Origin: Calothrix sp. PCC 7716
Lineage (GTDB): Bacteria; Cyanobacteriota; Cyanobacteriia; Cyanobacteriales; Nostocaceae
Assembly: GCF_019977735.1 (NCBI RefSeq)
Contig: NZ_AP025018.1
Span: forward strand, 9,118,580 to 9,182,579
Reading direction: 5' to 3'
DNA: 64,000 nt
A program made the position numbers and the translations under genes. This document shows positions 1 to 9,700 of the stretch, in pieces. Positions within the stretch are counted from its first letter, which is position 1. Each line of letters opens with the position of its first letter. Below the pieces are notes generated by a model. The model was given only the letters and a program-made list of their open reading frames with translations, ran no database searches and had not been told where the DNA came from.

Positions 1-229
1 GTTCTATTGCAACTAAATCTGGTTTAATTTCTTCAATCAGGACATGCAAATCATCAAACAGAGTACACAAGCGCGTTCCCATTTCTGTTCCTGCTTCTGT
101 GCGAATTACGCCAAAGTCAAGCATTTTTACTGATGTATCCTGAACTAGATTATTGCTTGCTGTATAAGTAATGGCGCCAAAACCTAAAATGGCAAGACCA
201 GGGTCTAATCCTAAAATGCGCTTTTCCAT
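1..229 (-). CDS. ruvC: RuvC, Holliday junction endonuclease (N-terminal part, cut by window edge)
   Basis: Reading the minus strand from the ATG at 229 gives a protein starting MEKRILGLDPGLAILGFGAI and running off the window after 76 codons. RuvC resolves Holliday junctions made by RuvAB during recombination repair. The GLDPGL stretch holds the first catalytic Asp of the RNase H-like RuvC fold. A Glu at the window edge (context LVAIE) fits the second acidic active-site position. The gene is divergent from yvcK, with about 180 bp of AT-rich DNA between the two starts. Identification rests on the N-terminal half only, but the motif is very characteristic. Confidence 0.9.
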   Translation of the reverse strand, partial: MEKRILGLDPGLAILGFGAITYTASNNLVQDTSVKMLDFGVIRTEAGTEMGTRLCTLFDDLHVLIEEIKPDLVAIE

Positions 230-407
230 GTACTTTTATTTACGAATACCATAAACAACGCTCGTATAGCAATGCTAGCAACTTTAATTAGATGTTTTTT
301 AGATAAATAGAACTATAAATGTAATAATATTGCACTCAGTTTTGAATGCATGTAGTGTACATTTTCTGTTAATCATTATTTTAGATCACCGCGTTCTTCA
401 TGCTTGT

Positions 408-1769
408 ATGTCAATTGGTTTTATAAAACAAGCCCTCAACACTCTGCTTCCTCAGTCAAGACGGCGTACTTCCTACCGGGTTAACCAGTGGTTCAAGTGG
501 CTATCTCCAGGACTTTCGGTTAAGCGTTGGTTACTTATCAGCATCAGTGGTGTGGTGCTTGGAGTTTTAGGGTTGGCTATTTCGATTCGACTCACACCAA
601 TTTTCTGGGCCATCGAATTACTTAGAAATTTCTTAGGAAAAATCACAGATATCGTACCCTACTATATTAGTGGTCCTATTGTTTTATTGCTGGGACTGTT
701 ACTACTGCTTTGGGGTCAAACCCGCACTGTTAGCTCTATTACTCAAGTTATTCGACCTGGCGCCGAAGAGGAACTAGTAGATGTTTTATTAGCGCATCGT
801 CGATTATATCGGGGTCCCAAAATAGTAGTTATTGGTGGCGGTACAGGACTGTCAACTTTATTAAGTGGTCTCAAAACTTACAGTGCTAATATTACCGCAA
901 TTGTGACAGTTGGTGATGATGGTGGCTCTTCTGGTAGACTACGCGAAGAATTTGGCATGTTACCACCAGGAGATATCCGTAAATGTTTAACCGCGTTAGC
1001 AGATGAAGAAAAACTGTTAACAGAATTATTTGAATATCGTTTTAGTAGTGGTGATGGTTTAAGCGGTCATAGTTTTGGTAACTTATTCTTAACCGCTTTA
1101 AGTGATATTACAGGAGACTTAGAGCGTGCGGTTGCTGCGAGTTCCAAAGTCTTGGCTATTCGTGGACAAGTTTTACCCGCAACGCTCAGTGATATTCGTC
1201 TTTGGGCAGAACTATCTGACGGGCGCCGAATTGTGGGAGAATCAAAAATCACTGATGCTAAAGGTAGAATTACAGACTTTGGCTGTACACCCATAGACCC
1301 TAAAGCATTACCAGCAGCAATAAAAGCTATAAAAGAAGCCGATTATATAATCATGGGTCCAGGCAGCCTTTATACCAGTGTTATTCCTAATTTACTGGTA
1401 CCACAAATAGCAGATGCAATTGCAGCAGCAGACGTACCACGTATTTACGTGTGTAACATAATGACACAACCGGGTGAAACTCAAGGTTACTCAGTCTCCG
1501 AACACATTAAAGCAATAGACAAAGCATGTGGAAGACCATTATTCAACGCAGTACTCGTTCATAAAAAATCACCATCACCACGAGCATTAGTACGTTACGC
1601 TCAAGGAAACTCACACCCCGTCTTCTTAGACCGAGAAGACGTAACCAAACTTGGGCGCCGTATCGTCTTAGCGAATATAATGCACGAAGACGAAAAAGGG
1701 TACGTTCGTCACGACTCGCAAAAACTCGCAAAAGTACTCATCAAATGGTACAGTGGCGCCAAGATTTAA
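408..1769 (+). CDS. yvcK: YvcK/CofD-like gluconeogenesis factor (UDP-GlcNAc-binding family)
   Basis: The protein has 453 residues when started at the ATG at 408 (MSIGFIKQ). The open frame extends 26 codons upstream, but the extension is Cys/His-rich and unlike this family, so 408 is preferred. Residues about 41-60 and 90-103 are hydrophobic membrane segments, a layout I recall for cyanobacterial members. The Rossmann-like domain starts near residue 137 with [11 protein letters not shown], followed by [18 protein letters not shown] and PPGDIRKCL. In other bacteria YvcK proteins bind UDP-sugars and are needed on gluconeogenic carbon sources, affecting cell-wall precursor supply. tsaE follows 68 bp downstream on the same strand, so co-transcription is likely. 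Confidence 0.9.
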   Translation: MSIGFIKQALNTLLPQSRRRTSYRVNQWFKWLSPGLSVKRWLLISISGVVLGVLGLAISIRLTPIFWAIELLRNFLGKITDIVPYYISGPIVLLLGLLLLLWGQTRTVSSITQVIRPGAEEELVDVLLAHRRLYRGPKIVVIGGGTGLSTLLSGLKTYSANITAIVTVGDDGGSSGRLREEFGMLPPGDIRKCLTALADEEKLLTELFEYRFSSGDGLSGHSFGNLFLTALSDITGDLERAVAASSKVLAIRGQVLPATLSDIRLWAELSDGRRIVGESKITDAKGRITDFGCTPIDPKALPAAIKAIKEADYIIMGPGSLYTSVIPNLLVPQIADAIAAADVPRIYVCNIMTQPGETQGYSVSEHIKAIDKACGRPLFNAVLVHKKSPSPRALVRYAQGNSHPVFLDREDVTKLGRRIVLANIMHEDEKGYVRHDSQKLAKVLIKWYSGAKI

Positions 1770-1837
1770 GTGGGGTGCGTGATGCCATTACAATTATCAA
1801 CAGAAACGATGATCTACTAGCGTCACGCACTAAAGCA

Positions 1838-2314
1838 ATGACAAAACTTACCCTAGACAACGCAGAACTTACACACCAAATAGGAGTAAAACTAGGTAGC
1901 ACCTTACCAGCTTCAACCGTCATCTTACTATTCGGAGACCTAGGAGCAGGTAAAACCACCTTAGTAAAAGGAATAGGAGAAGGTTTAGGTATCACAGACC
2001 CCATCGTTAGTCCAACCTTCACATTAATCAACGAATATACCGAAGCGCGTATACCACTTTACCACTTAGACTTATATCGTTTAGAACCAAACGAAGTTTC
2101 AGCACTAAACCTAGAAACTTACTGGGAAGGTATAGAAGTTACACCAGGAATTGTAGCAATCGAATGGGCAGAAAGAATGCCTTATAAACCAGATAGTTAT
2201 ATAAATATCCACTTATCCTACACCCAACTCTTAACTCGCGAAATAACAATTACCCCATTTAACACTATCTTAGACTACAGTCAAAATGGCTTGAATGAGT
2301 TACAACAGAAATAA
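1838..2314 (+). CDS. tsaE: TsaE, ATPase of tRNA t6A37 synthesis
   Basis: The protein is 158 residues from the ATG at 1838 (MTKLTLDN). The frame is open further upstream into the end of yvcK, but those residues do not belong to the family. Visible motifs are Walker A GDLGAGKTT (about 33-41), SPTF (58-61), YHLDLYR (75-81) and IEWAER (108-113), all diagnostic for TsaE. It works with TsaB and TsaD in the cytoplasm to attach threonylcarbamoyl to A37 of ANN-decoding tRNAs. The length is normal. It lies directly downstream of yvcK. Confidence 0.93.
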   Translation: MTKLTLDNAELTHQIGVKLGSTLPASTVILLFGDLGAGKTTLVKGIGEGLGITDPIVSPTFTLINEYTEARIPLYHLDLYRLEPNEVSALNLETYWEGIEVTPGIVAIEWAERMPYKPDSYINIHLSYTQLLTREITITPFNTILDYSQNGLNELQQK

Positions 2315-2426
2315 CGTCAAGCATACATACATACAATGAGCAAACTAAAATACTCAAATATAAGTCATTATCAGTATAATGACGTAATATTCTCTGCCAC
2401 TTACACTTCCAAGGGTATTTAAGTTG

Positions 2427-2573
2427 ATGCTAAAAAATATTGTATATTTTATTACTAAACAATTCCCAGAATATATAGGCTTAAAACTCCAGCGAAAGAA
2501 AAAATTAGAAACAGAGAAACAAGACGAAAACTGGATTGAAGATTTTGACGAACGCGAGAGAGATTGTTTGTAG
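2427..2573 (+). CDS. small hypothetical protein (48 aa)
   Basis: A short open frame, ATG at 2427 to TAG at 2571-2573, encodes 48 residues. It begins with a hydrophobic MLKNIVYFITKQFPEYIG and continues with a Lys/Glu/Asp-rich charged tail. It is too short for family recognition. The amphipathic start and charged end look protein-like rather than random, but no clear ribosome-binding site precedes it. It may be a real small gene or chance. Confidence 0.35.
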   Translation: MLKNIVYFITKQFPEYIGLKLQRKKKLETEKQDENWIEDFDERERDCL

Positions 2574-2664
2574 GCGCCTATAATAATTTAATCGGGATAA
2601 ACTAAATATAAATTTAGTACTTATTTATTATATAGAGGTGTGATGACTTCACCTACAGGTGTTG

Positions 2665-2962
2665 GCTAGTTATACAAATTTAGTGGAAAGCGATTATGAA
2701 ATTTTAGTCAGTCGCGCGTCGAGGTGACCTAAAGCTGATTTATACGCATTCAACCTACTTAACCCAATTCCTTCTTTTTTTCTTACCTTTACGTGAAAAC
2801 GACACAGAACCACTACTCGATATACAAACACTTGTCGCTCAACTATATGATAGAGGCAATTATGATTTAGTAATCGATTATAGAATTGAGCCAGTACCAC
2901 CATTTCTACCAGAACAAGCTACTTGGTTAGATGGCATTTTAAGGCAAAATCAGTTAAGGTAG
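2665..2962 (+). pseudogene. decayed DUF4058 family gene (C-terminal remnant)
   Basis: Joining two frames gives a convincing DUF4058 C-terminus. The first frame reads SDYEILVSRASR, a TGA stop, then PKADLYAFNLLNPIPSF. After a shift of one base in the T-rich stretch near 2775-2790, the second frame reads PLRENDTEPLLDIQ, YDRGNYDLVIDY and PVPPFLPEQATWLDGIL. DUF4058 genes are common in filamentous cyanobacteria and normally encode about 250 residues. Here the N-terminal two thirds are gone and there is one in-frame stop plus one frameshift. No function is expected. Confidence 0.75.
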
Positions 2963-3101
2963 ACTAATTGTGTAATATAAGTACATACTTATATTGAGTA
3001 ACAGTAGGTGCCGTTTGTAATAAAACTTGTTATAATAATGTTGACAAAATAGGTATATTCAAAGTTATAAGAGTGTGGAAATGTGCTAATAAATACACAG
3101 C

Positions 3102-3290
3102 ATGACTAGAACAATAATTCAACAGGTTACAAGCATCAACCAGTTCGTGTTAATGGTATTCTACACAGGTACGCATTTGTGGCAATTCCGTGTGATTAGT
3201 CCAGAAGGAAGCGTTTACGGAAAACGCAAAGTATATAATTCTGCCCAAGCAGCAGAACATGCTGGACGAAAATGGGTAGAACATTGTTAG
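3102..3290 (+). CDS. small hypothetical protein (62 aa)
   Basis: A 62-residue open frame begins MTRTIIQQVTSINQFV and contains YTGTHLWQFRVISPEGSVY and a C-terminal AEHAGRKWVEHC. Its composition is balanced, with aromatic residues spaced like a small beta-sheet protein. I do not recognise a named family, though it has the look of the many short conserved cyanobacterial proteins. It stands alone between the DUF4058 remnant and the minus-strand ycf34 gene. Confidence 0.55.
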   Translation: MTRTIIQQVTSINQFVLMVFYTGTHLWQFRVISPEGSVYGKRKVYNSAQAAEHAGRKWVEHC

Positions 3291-3579
3291 CTGAGTCATT
3301 CGCTACAAATACAATAACTTATTGTGCGCTGTTTCTCTACGGCGCACATTAATTTATATATTTATATATAACTCATTGCTAATTTATGATATAGATAAAA
3401 CAAGCGAGAGATGTTGACCTTCGTTACTTAATAGATAATTTTGGTATTGAGTTAATTTCAGATGAAAGGGGTTTTTAACAATAAAAATGGATAAAATGGT
3501 GCGATGCGCGACAGCATAACGCACCATACCCTTTTTGAGGTAATTGCATTTCAACATGAGAATATTAAGTTTTGTTGCG
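3291..3579. other. intergenic stretch with a gene scrap and a hairpin
   Basis: No intact gene is visible. On the plus strand around 3403-3478 a short frame reads DVDLRYLIDNFGIELIS before a stop, and may be the tail of a lost gene. The rest is AT-rich apart from the hairpin listed separately. Confidence 0.4.
3496..3527. repeat. hairpin with 8-bp arms (ATGGTGCG / CGCACCAT)
   Basis: The arms at 3496-3503 and 3520-3527 are perfectly complementary around a 16-nt loop rich in GCG. A related GGTG(T/C)GTG stem occurs after the integrase at 38298-38358, which suggests a dispersed small repeat family. It sits downstream of ycf34 on that gene's strand and could also act as a transcription stop. Confidence 0.55.
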
Positions 3580-3828
3580 TCAAGTCGGGACTAACTCACC
3601 TGGACGCAGTTTCGACCATTTACCTTTTTCTTCTTTGAAACTGAGACAGCCAACTACGTCCCATTCCATCTCAATAATATCTCCGCGCGGGCGGATGTTA
3701 ACATTTATTGATGGTTCATTTGGCTCGAAATCAGGTGTTTCGGTCAAATGAGGTTGTTCGTGCTGTCCTTCTACTGCGTGGTAGGTAAAACAGCGGTCTA
3801 CATAGTGGCAGTTGATACAAACACACAT
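3580..3828 (-). CDS. ycf34: Ycf34 family protein
   Basis: The 82-residue protein begins MCVCINCHYVDRC and continues with TYHAVEGQHEQPHL, NVNIRPRGD and MEWDVVGC. This pattern is that of the Ycf34 family found in cyanobacteria and red-algal plastids. The closely spaced N-terminal cysteines (positions 2, 4, 7 and 13) fit the Fe-S cluster binding reported for the family, whose role has been linked to photosynthetic electron transport. The length is typical. It is convergent with neither neighbour and has no visible operon partner. Confidence 0.9.
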   Translation of the reverse strand: MCVCINCHYVDRCFTYHAVEGQHEQPHLTETPDFEPNEPSINVNIRPRGDIIEMEWDVVGCLSFKEEKGKWSKLRPGELVPT

Positions 3829-3876
3829 AACAGAATCAACTCCATAACCTTGTATTGCTAATCTAGCTTAAAATTT

Positions 3877-3944
3877 GAGAAACCGGGTTTCTTTATCAAG
3901 ATTGTAATAAACATGATAACTTTGGGTAGAAACCCGGTTTCTTT
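3877..3944. repeat. inverted repeat AGAAACC(C/G)GGTTTCT pair
   Basis: The 15-bp near-palindrome GAAACCGGGTTTCTT occurs near 3880. A copy, AGAAACCCGGTTTCTT, follows near 3930, so the two can pair with each other. This short repeat is widespread in Nostocales genomes by my recollection. It overlaps the first codons of the longer version of the next gene, which argues for a later start there. Confidence 0.6.
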
Positions 3945-3951
3945 GACAAAA

Positions 3952-5196
3952 ATGTATAATTTGCCTTTACCTTCTTTATCTCCAGAAAATTATCCTTTTG
4001 ATTTAGATTTATTACCGCAACCTATTTATTTAGTGGGAGGCGCCGTTCGGGATGCGATATTAGGTAGAAAGCGCGAGTATTTGGATTTAGATTTTATATT
4101 ACCAGAAAATGCGGTTGGTGTTGCCCAGAAACTTGCAGCACATTACAAAGCAGGGTTTGTTTTGCTCGACCCACAAAGACAAATAGCACGGGTGGTATTT
4201 GCCAATGCGACGGTAGATATTGCCCAGCAGGAAGGAGAAAGCTTAGAAATAGATTTGCATCGACGTGATTTTACGATAAATGCTATCGCGTTTAATCCTC
4301 ACACTCAAGAGATAATCGACCCCCTTTTTGGTTATGCTGATATACAAGCGGGGATTTTAAGAATGGTTTCGCAACATAACCTCGAAGATGACCCTTTACG
4401 GTTAATGCGTGGATATCGTCAAGCTGCACAACTTGGTTTTGATATAGAAACCCACACTCAAAATACCATTCGGACTTTGGCGCCACTACTAACCCAAGTT
4501 GCAACAGAGAGAGTGCGTACCGAACTGAGCTACATGCTTCTAAATTCTCAAGGAACTCCCTGGATAATAAAAGCTATACAAGACAAATTATTGGCGCCAT
4601 TCTTTCAAAATATAACTCCAGAAAAATATTCACGGTTACAAAAAGTCGATGCGGCTTACTTAGAACTATCACAGAAATGGCGCCAGCTAGAATTTGAGCT
4701 AAATACGTGTATTCGTGATACTATAAAGACAACATGGCTAGGTATTGCCAAACTCGCATGTCTAGTAAGTCCAAATTTAGAACAAGCCGAACGTGAATTG
4801 ACCGAACTTAGCTATAGTCGTGCTGAAATTAAAGCTGTAATAACTGTATTAAGACTGTACCCAAAGTTAAACACATCACACATGCCATTGCGCGAACAAT
4901 ACGAGTTGTATAAAGAAGCGGAAAACGTATTGCCCGCAACATGCATTATGGCAATGGCATGTGATAATTCGGTAGAGGGCATTGCACCAATTATCGCCCG
5001 CTACCTCAACCCTGATGATCCGGTGGCTCATCCCATTTCTTTGTTAAATGGGAAGAAACTGATTATAGCACTAAATATACCAGCTTCGCCACTGATAGGA
5101 AAAATGTTGACTGAAATTGCCATCGCGCAAATTGAGGGTAAGGTTTCCACCTATGACGAAGCTATAGAGTATGCTCGCCAATTTTTGGCGCCATAA
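3952..5196 (+). CDS. CCA tRNA nucleotidyltransferase / poly(A) polymerase family
   Basis: The protein has 414 residues from the ATG at 3952. An in-frame ATG at 3913 would add 13 residues encoded by a dispersed repeat, so the later start is chosen. Motifs are LVGGAVRD, the metal-binding DLDF, RRDFTINAIAFNP and the flexible-loop/ribose region DDPLRLMRGYRQAAQLGF, all of class II nucleotidyltransferases. It adds C and/or A to tRNA 3' ends in the cytoplasm. Some cyanobacteria split this work between separate CC- and A-adding enzymes, so the exact specificity cannot be read here. Its 3' end overlaps the convergent GT61 gene by about 35 bp. Confidence 0.88.
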   Translation: MYNLPLPSLSPENYPFDLDLLPQPIYLVGGAVRDAILGRKREYLDLDFILPENAVGVAQKLAAHYKAGFVLLDPQRQIARVVFANATVDIAQQEGESLEIDLHRRDFTINAIAFNPHTQEIIDPLFGYADIQAGILRMVSQHNLEDDPLRLMRGYRQAAQLGFDIETHTQNTIRTLAPLLTQVATERVRTELSYMLLNSQGTPWIIKAIQDKLLAPFFQNITPEKYSRLQKVDAAYLELSQKWRQLEFELNTCIRDTIKTTWLGIAKLACLVSPNLEQAERELTELSYSRAEIKAVITVLRLYPKLNTSHMPLREQYELYKEAENVLPATCIMAMACDNSVEGIAPIIARYLNPDDPVAHPISLLNGKKLIIALNIPASPLIGKMLTEIAIAQIEGKVSTYDEAIEYARQFLAP

Positions 5197-6309
5197 ACGA
5201 CTCCAAAATATTTTGTAACTGTAGAATATCAACGACAAAATTACTATTCCAACCTTGCGTCGCATCATACTCACCATTCCCGCACAAATATTGGTACCTA
5301 TGACCCATAGATTTAGCAAGATAGTAAAAGTAAGGAATGATGAAAGGGTAAGGGAAAAGCTCTAGCACTTTAACATGTTCACAGAATAATATATTAGTTA
5401 ACCCGGCGCCGTGAGTAGCAATAACAGCATCAGCATCGTAGAAAAGCTCAATTTGTTCGTTTATAGACATTTTTTCGAGAGTATAAACTTCAAACCCATA
5501 TATAGCAAGAGTTTGAATCACCTCAGCTTCGTTGATAATATGACGTTGGTTATAAGCTTGTCGTCGAGAAATGAAGATGCGCTTGTTTTTGATGCGGGGT
5601 CGTTGAGGTAAAAACCGAGTAAAAATCTGATTGCGGTATGAATTTGGAATAAAACCGCTAAAATTATGATTTAAAAATTTTGATAAAATCAGCTTTTCGA
5701 GACGAAATAGCAAAGGTTGGTTTATATATGTAGAATCTGGTACTTGGCAAATTTGTATATTGGGTAAGAGAAATTGCGATAAGTAAAAACTTTCCATGTC
5801 AAAAATTTTACGTGAATGTATTAACTTGACGTGATTATGATTATCTTGAATGATGTCGTGTAAGGAAGTGAGATAAAAACGGGGTAGATTATCGATAAGC
5901 GTATGATAGTAATTATTCGTGGTTTGATGTGATGCCAAATAACAGAATACCCAGAAATATCTTCAACCTTGGAAGTGAATAAACAATCAAGCTTGAAATC
6001 TTCTACTGGTTTAGTAATATTAAACGATTCGCAGATAATTTTTCTATCTTTGGTGAGAATAACTGAATACAAAGGACAGTAAAAAACATCTTCTAAAACA
6101 ATAGTGTAAGCAAGGGGAGTAGAATGAGATACTCCTTGTAAAGATGTTGCTTCTGAAGCAAAAACCATTTTTGGTGCTTCTTCCGTGGCAATCGTCTCTG
6201 GTAACACTACATTATATTTACTTAAATCATCTTTTAATAATGTTTCAATAGAGACACTCTGAATGATTGAACGCTTAAATTGCTTTTTAACTTTTGTTAG
6301 TAAACTCAT
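5162..6309 (-). pseudogene. GT61-type glycosyltransferase, broken by one frameshift
   Basis: Two overlapping minus-strand frames make up one gene. The first (start 6309, MSLLTKVKKQ) covers the N-terminal half through VEDISGYSVIWHH. The second continues with TNNYYHTLIDNLPRFYL and includes RIFISRRQAYNQRHIINE and the family hallmark ATHGAGLTNILFC, then stops at 5162. The break lies near 5910-5940. Members of family 61 (DUF563) transfer sugars in exopolysaccharide or glycoprotein synthesis. Together the halves would give about 380 residues, a normal length, so only a single base separates it from an intact gene. A recent mutation and a sequencing error are both possible. Confidence 0.8.
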
Positions 6310-6339
6310 TTAAATTTAACGATAAAATTTCATCATACC

Positions 6340-6375
6340 TCTTCCTTCGTGCCCTTTGTGCCTTTGTGGTTTGTC
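6340..6375. repeat. dispersed 'CTTTGTG' phrase repeat
   Basis: The phrase CCTTCGTGCCCTTTGTGCC followed by a CTTTGTGG unit belongs to a loose family of 10-bp-periodic repeats. Relatives occur at 56421-56448 (other orientation) and 60812-60853 in this window. All lie between genes. Confidence 0.55.
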
Positions 6376-6565
6376 TTTCTTATCTATTTTTTTGATAATT
6401 CTTTTGAATATAAATTCTAAAGATATATCAGTTTACAGAGTATGCAGTGGGTTAAGACATATTATCAATTAGTTTTTTTTACAAAGTATAGATACAGTGC
6501 CATTAAGCCATAAATCAATATTATAAAAATTTTTTCATCATTTGTTTACGTATACATATGCAAAT

Positions 6566-6606
6566 CTTAACTTTTGCTTAATTTTGTCTGCGTATATCTT
6601 TAACTT
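6566..6606 (+). promoter_or_regulatory. Pho box (SphR/PhoB-type binding site), four 8-bp units
   Basis: Four octamers spaced exactly 3 bp apart are visible: CTTAACTT (6566), CTTAATTT (6577), CTGCGTAT (6588) and TTTAACTT (6599). Cyanobacterial Pho boxes are tandem (C/T)TTAA(C/T)(C/T)(T/A)-type octamers with this 11-bp period, and one weak unit is usual. The site is about 120 bp upstream of the phosphatase-like gene. Control by the SphS-SphR phosphate-starvation system is therefore inferred. Confidence 0.82.
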
Positions 6607-6724
6607 TCGTGTGTCAATTTGATTTATATAACGCCTTCGTAACAAAGTCTTACGAAAGCATTTTCGTGGTTATGAGCGGTTTTGACGGTTGTGGCTAATT
6701 TATTTACTTACCAGTAGAAAGAAT

Positions 6725-9700
6725 ATGGCAAATAATCACGTAATTTTTATCCACCCCGATGGTACTAGTCCAGCGCACTATGCACTCGCGCGCTTTGTTG
6801 ATAAGGGTCCGGATGGTCGCTTGAACTGGGATAAGATGGACGAAGCGCGTGTTTACTTGGGGCATATGGAAGACCAGTTGACTGGTACATCTAATGGTGG
6901 CGCCGTTACTCATGCAACAGGTACCAAAGTTCATGCTGAGTCTTTCGGATTAGAAGAAGATAATCAAACTCCTACTACTGCTCTCTCTGGTAAACAGCAA
7001 ACCATAATGCAAGAAGCAGTTGCCTCAAATAAGGTGACTGCTTTAATTAACTCTGGCTTTATTGCTGAACCTGGAACTGGCGCCTTCGTTGCTAAAGTGG
7101 CACCACCTGCAACTTCTGGACGTTCTGCACCACGCAATAATCTTGCTGAAATCACTCGTCAAGCAATTGAGTCGGGTGTGAATTTCATTATGGGTGGTGG
7201 TGAATTGCATATGCTACCAGTTGGTACTACTGGGCGCCACGTTACAGCAGCTATTGATACTCAGTTCAGTACTGGTGATGCTGCAATTCAGAATCGTCCA
7301 GCTACTAACTTGATAGACTTGGCAAAGAGTCTGGGTTACACAGTTGTATATACTCGTGATGAATTAAATGCACTGCTCAATACTCCTAACCCACCTCAAA
7401 AAGTATTAGGTGTATTTGCAGCTATTCATACCTTTAACGACCGTTCCGAAGAAGCTCTAGCAGCGTCGAATACTCCTTTTTATGTAGAAACGGCGCCTAC
7501 TGTTGGTGAAATGCTAGCTGTATCTCAAAAACTAATGGAGGTACACCCAAACTTTAAGAACGGTTCATTTACAGTACTCGAAGAAGAAGGTACTGATAAC
7601 TTTAGTAACATTAATAATGCGCCTGGAACTCTAGAAGCTTTACGCCGTGCAGATGGTGCAATTGGTGTAGCATTAGAGTTTTCAGAAAAGTATAAAAATA
7701 CTCTAATTGTTACTGCTGCGGACAGTGATGGTGGTGGTTTACAAATTCGTGACCCGTTAGCTGCAAATACTAATGTTGGAACTGTAAATGCTAATCCAAC
7801 AAACGTAAGTGGACTACCTGCTGCATTTGCAAACCCTTTAGATGGAACCACTGGACGTGGAACTCTACCTTTTACTTCGGCGCCAGATGCGAGCGGTAAT
7901 CAATTTAATTTTGGTGTAGGTTGGGTTGGAACTCCAGATTTTGCTGGTTCAATTGTTGCTAAAGCACACGGGTTAAATGCTGACAAATGGAATGCTACAG
8001 TAGATAATACTGATGTATACCGTTTGATGTACGAAACACTGTTTGAAACAGATTTACCCGACCGTCCAGTAGCGCAACCAGAAAGGGTGCCTGCTGCCAC
8101 AGAGAAAACTGGTAATGTTATATTTATCCACCCAGATGGCCATAGTCCTTCAATGTTTGGCGCCGCACGTTTTGAAAGTGTAGGGCCAGATGGGCGCCTC
8201 AACTGGGATATGATGAGTGACACGGGTGTATATTTAGGACACCTAACCGACCAATTAACAGGTAGTTCAGATGGTAGCGGTGTAGTTCATGCCAACGGTG
8301 TTAAGGTATTCCAAAACTCTTATGGTTTGAATGAAGATGGTAGTCGGGTAACACCATTTTCTGGAAAAGTTGGTTCTACAATTCTCGAAGAAGCGCGCGA
8401 TTCAGGTAAAGCTGTTGCGATAATTAATTCGGGTACAATGAATGAACCTGGTTCAGGAGCATTTGCCGCAGAAGTTGATACCCGCAGCAATAATACTGAA
8501 ATTGTTCGTCAAATAATTCTCGAATCTGGCGCCCAAGTGATAATGGCAGGTGGAGAACGCTGGATGTTACCTACAGGGGTAGCAGGTAAATTTGGCGGTT
8601 CATTAAACCAAACTGGAGCTAGAACCGACGGTTTAAACTTAATTTTAGAAGCTGAAAAACGCGGTTATCGAGTTGTTTATAGCAAAGATGAACTTAATAC
8701 AGTTCAAGCAGGTGAGAAAATATTAGGTGTGTTTGCTTGGGAAGACACCTATAACGCGCGTAGCGAAGAAGCGAACGCAGCACGAGGACTTGGAACCTAC
8801 GGACAACCAGGAAATTTAAATCCTCCAACTGTTGCAGATATGCTCTCTGGCGCCTTAAAGTCAATATCGAGTGACCCCGATGGTTTCTTCGTTGTATTAG
8901 AAGAAGAAGGAACCGATAACTTTGCCAACTCCAATAACGCGCGCGGAACCATAGACGCAGCACTAAGAGCAGATGCAGCAATTGGTGTAGCAATGGACTT
9001 CATTCGCAACCAAGACCCCAACACATTATTAATCACTGCTGCTGATAGTGAAGCAGGTGGTTTACAAGTATATCAACCCACACCGTTCTCACCTGGATAT
9101 CCTGATACACCATTAACCACAGCACCAACACTACCAGTAAACCCAACAACAGGCGCAGCATTACAAAATCCACTCGATGGACAAAACGGAAGAACGGCGC
9201 CTTGGACTGCATTCAACGCTCAACCTTCTTTAGATGGGCCAATGGGTAACTTTGGAGTTGGTTGGGTAGGAACACCCGACTTTCCAGGTAGTTTAGTTAG
9301 TAAAACCTACGGGATGAATGCTGATAAATTACCAAGCACCCTTGATAACACAGAAATCTACAAGCAAATGTACCAAACGTTATTTGGGCAATTAGGAGAC
9401 CCAAGTGCAATAAATGGTACAGAGGGAGATGATAAATTATACGGCACAGATGCGGGAGATGTATTTATAGGTAAAGGTGGTGAAGATACCTTCTTTGCTG
9501 GTGAAGGAAATAATCGTGTGTATGTTGGAGTTGGCAATAGCATCGTATACACTGGAGCTGGGGACGATGTAATTAGTACCGACGATGGCAACCAACAAAT
9601 ATACGCAGGTGAAGGTTTTAACCGCATTGCTACCGGACGTGGCAACAGTGTTATCTACAGCGGCGCGGGTAGTGATATTATCAGCGCTTTGGGCGGTAAT

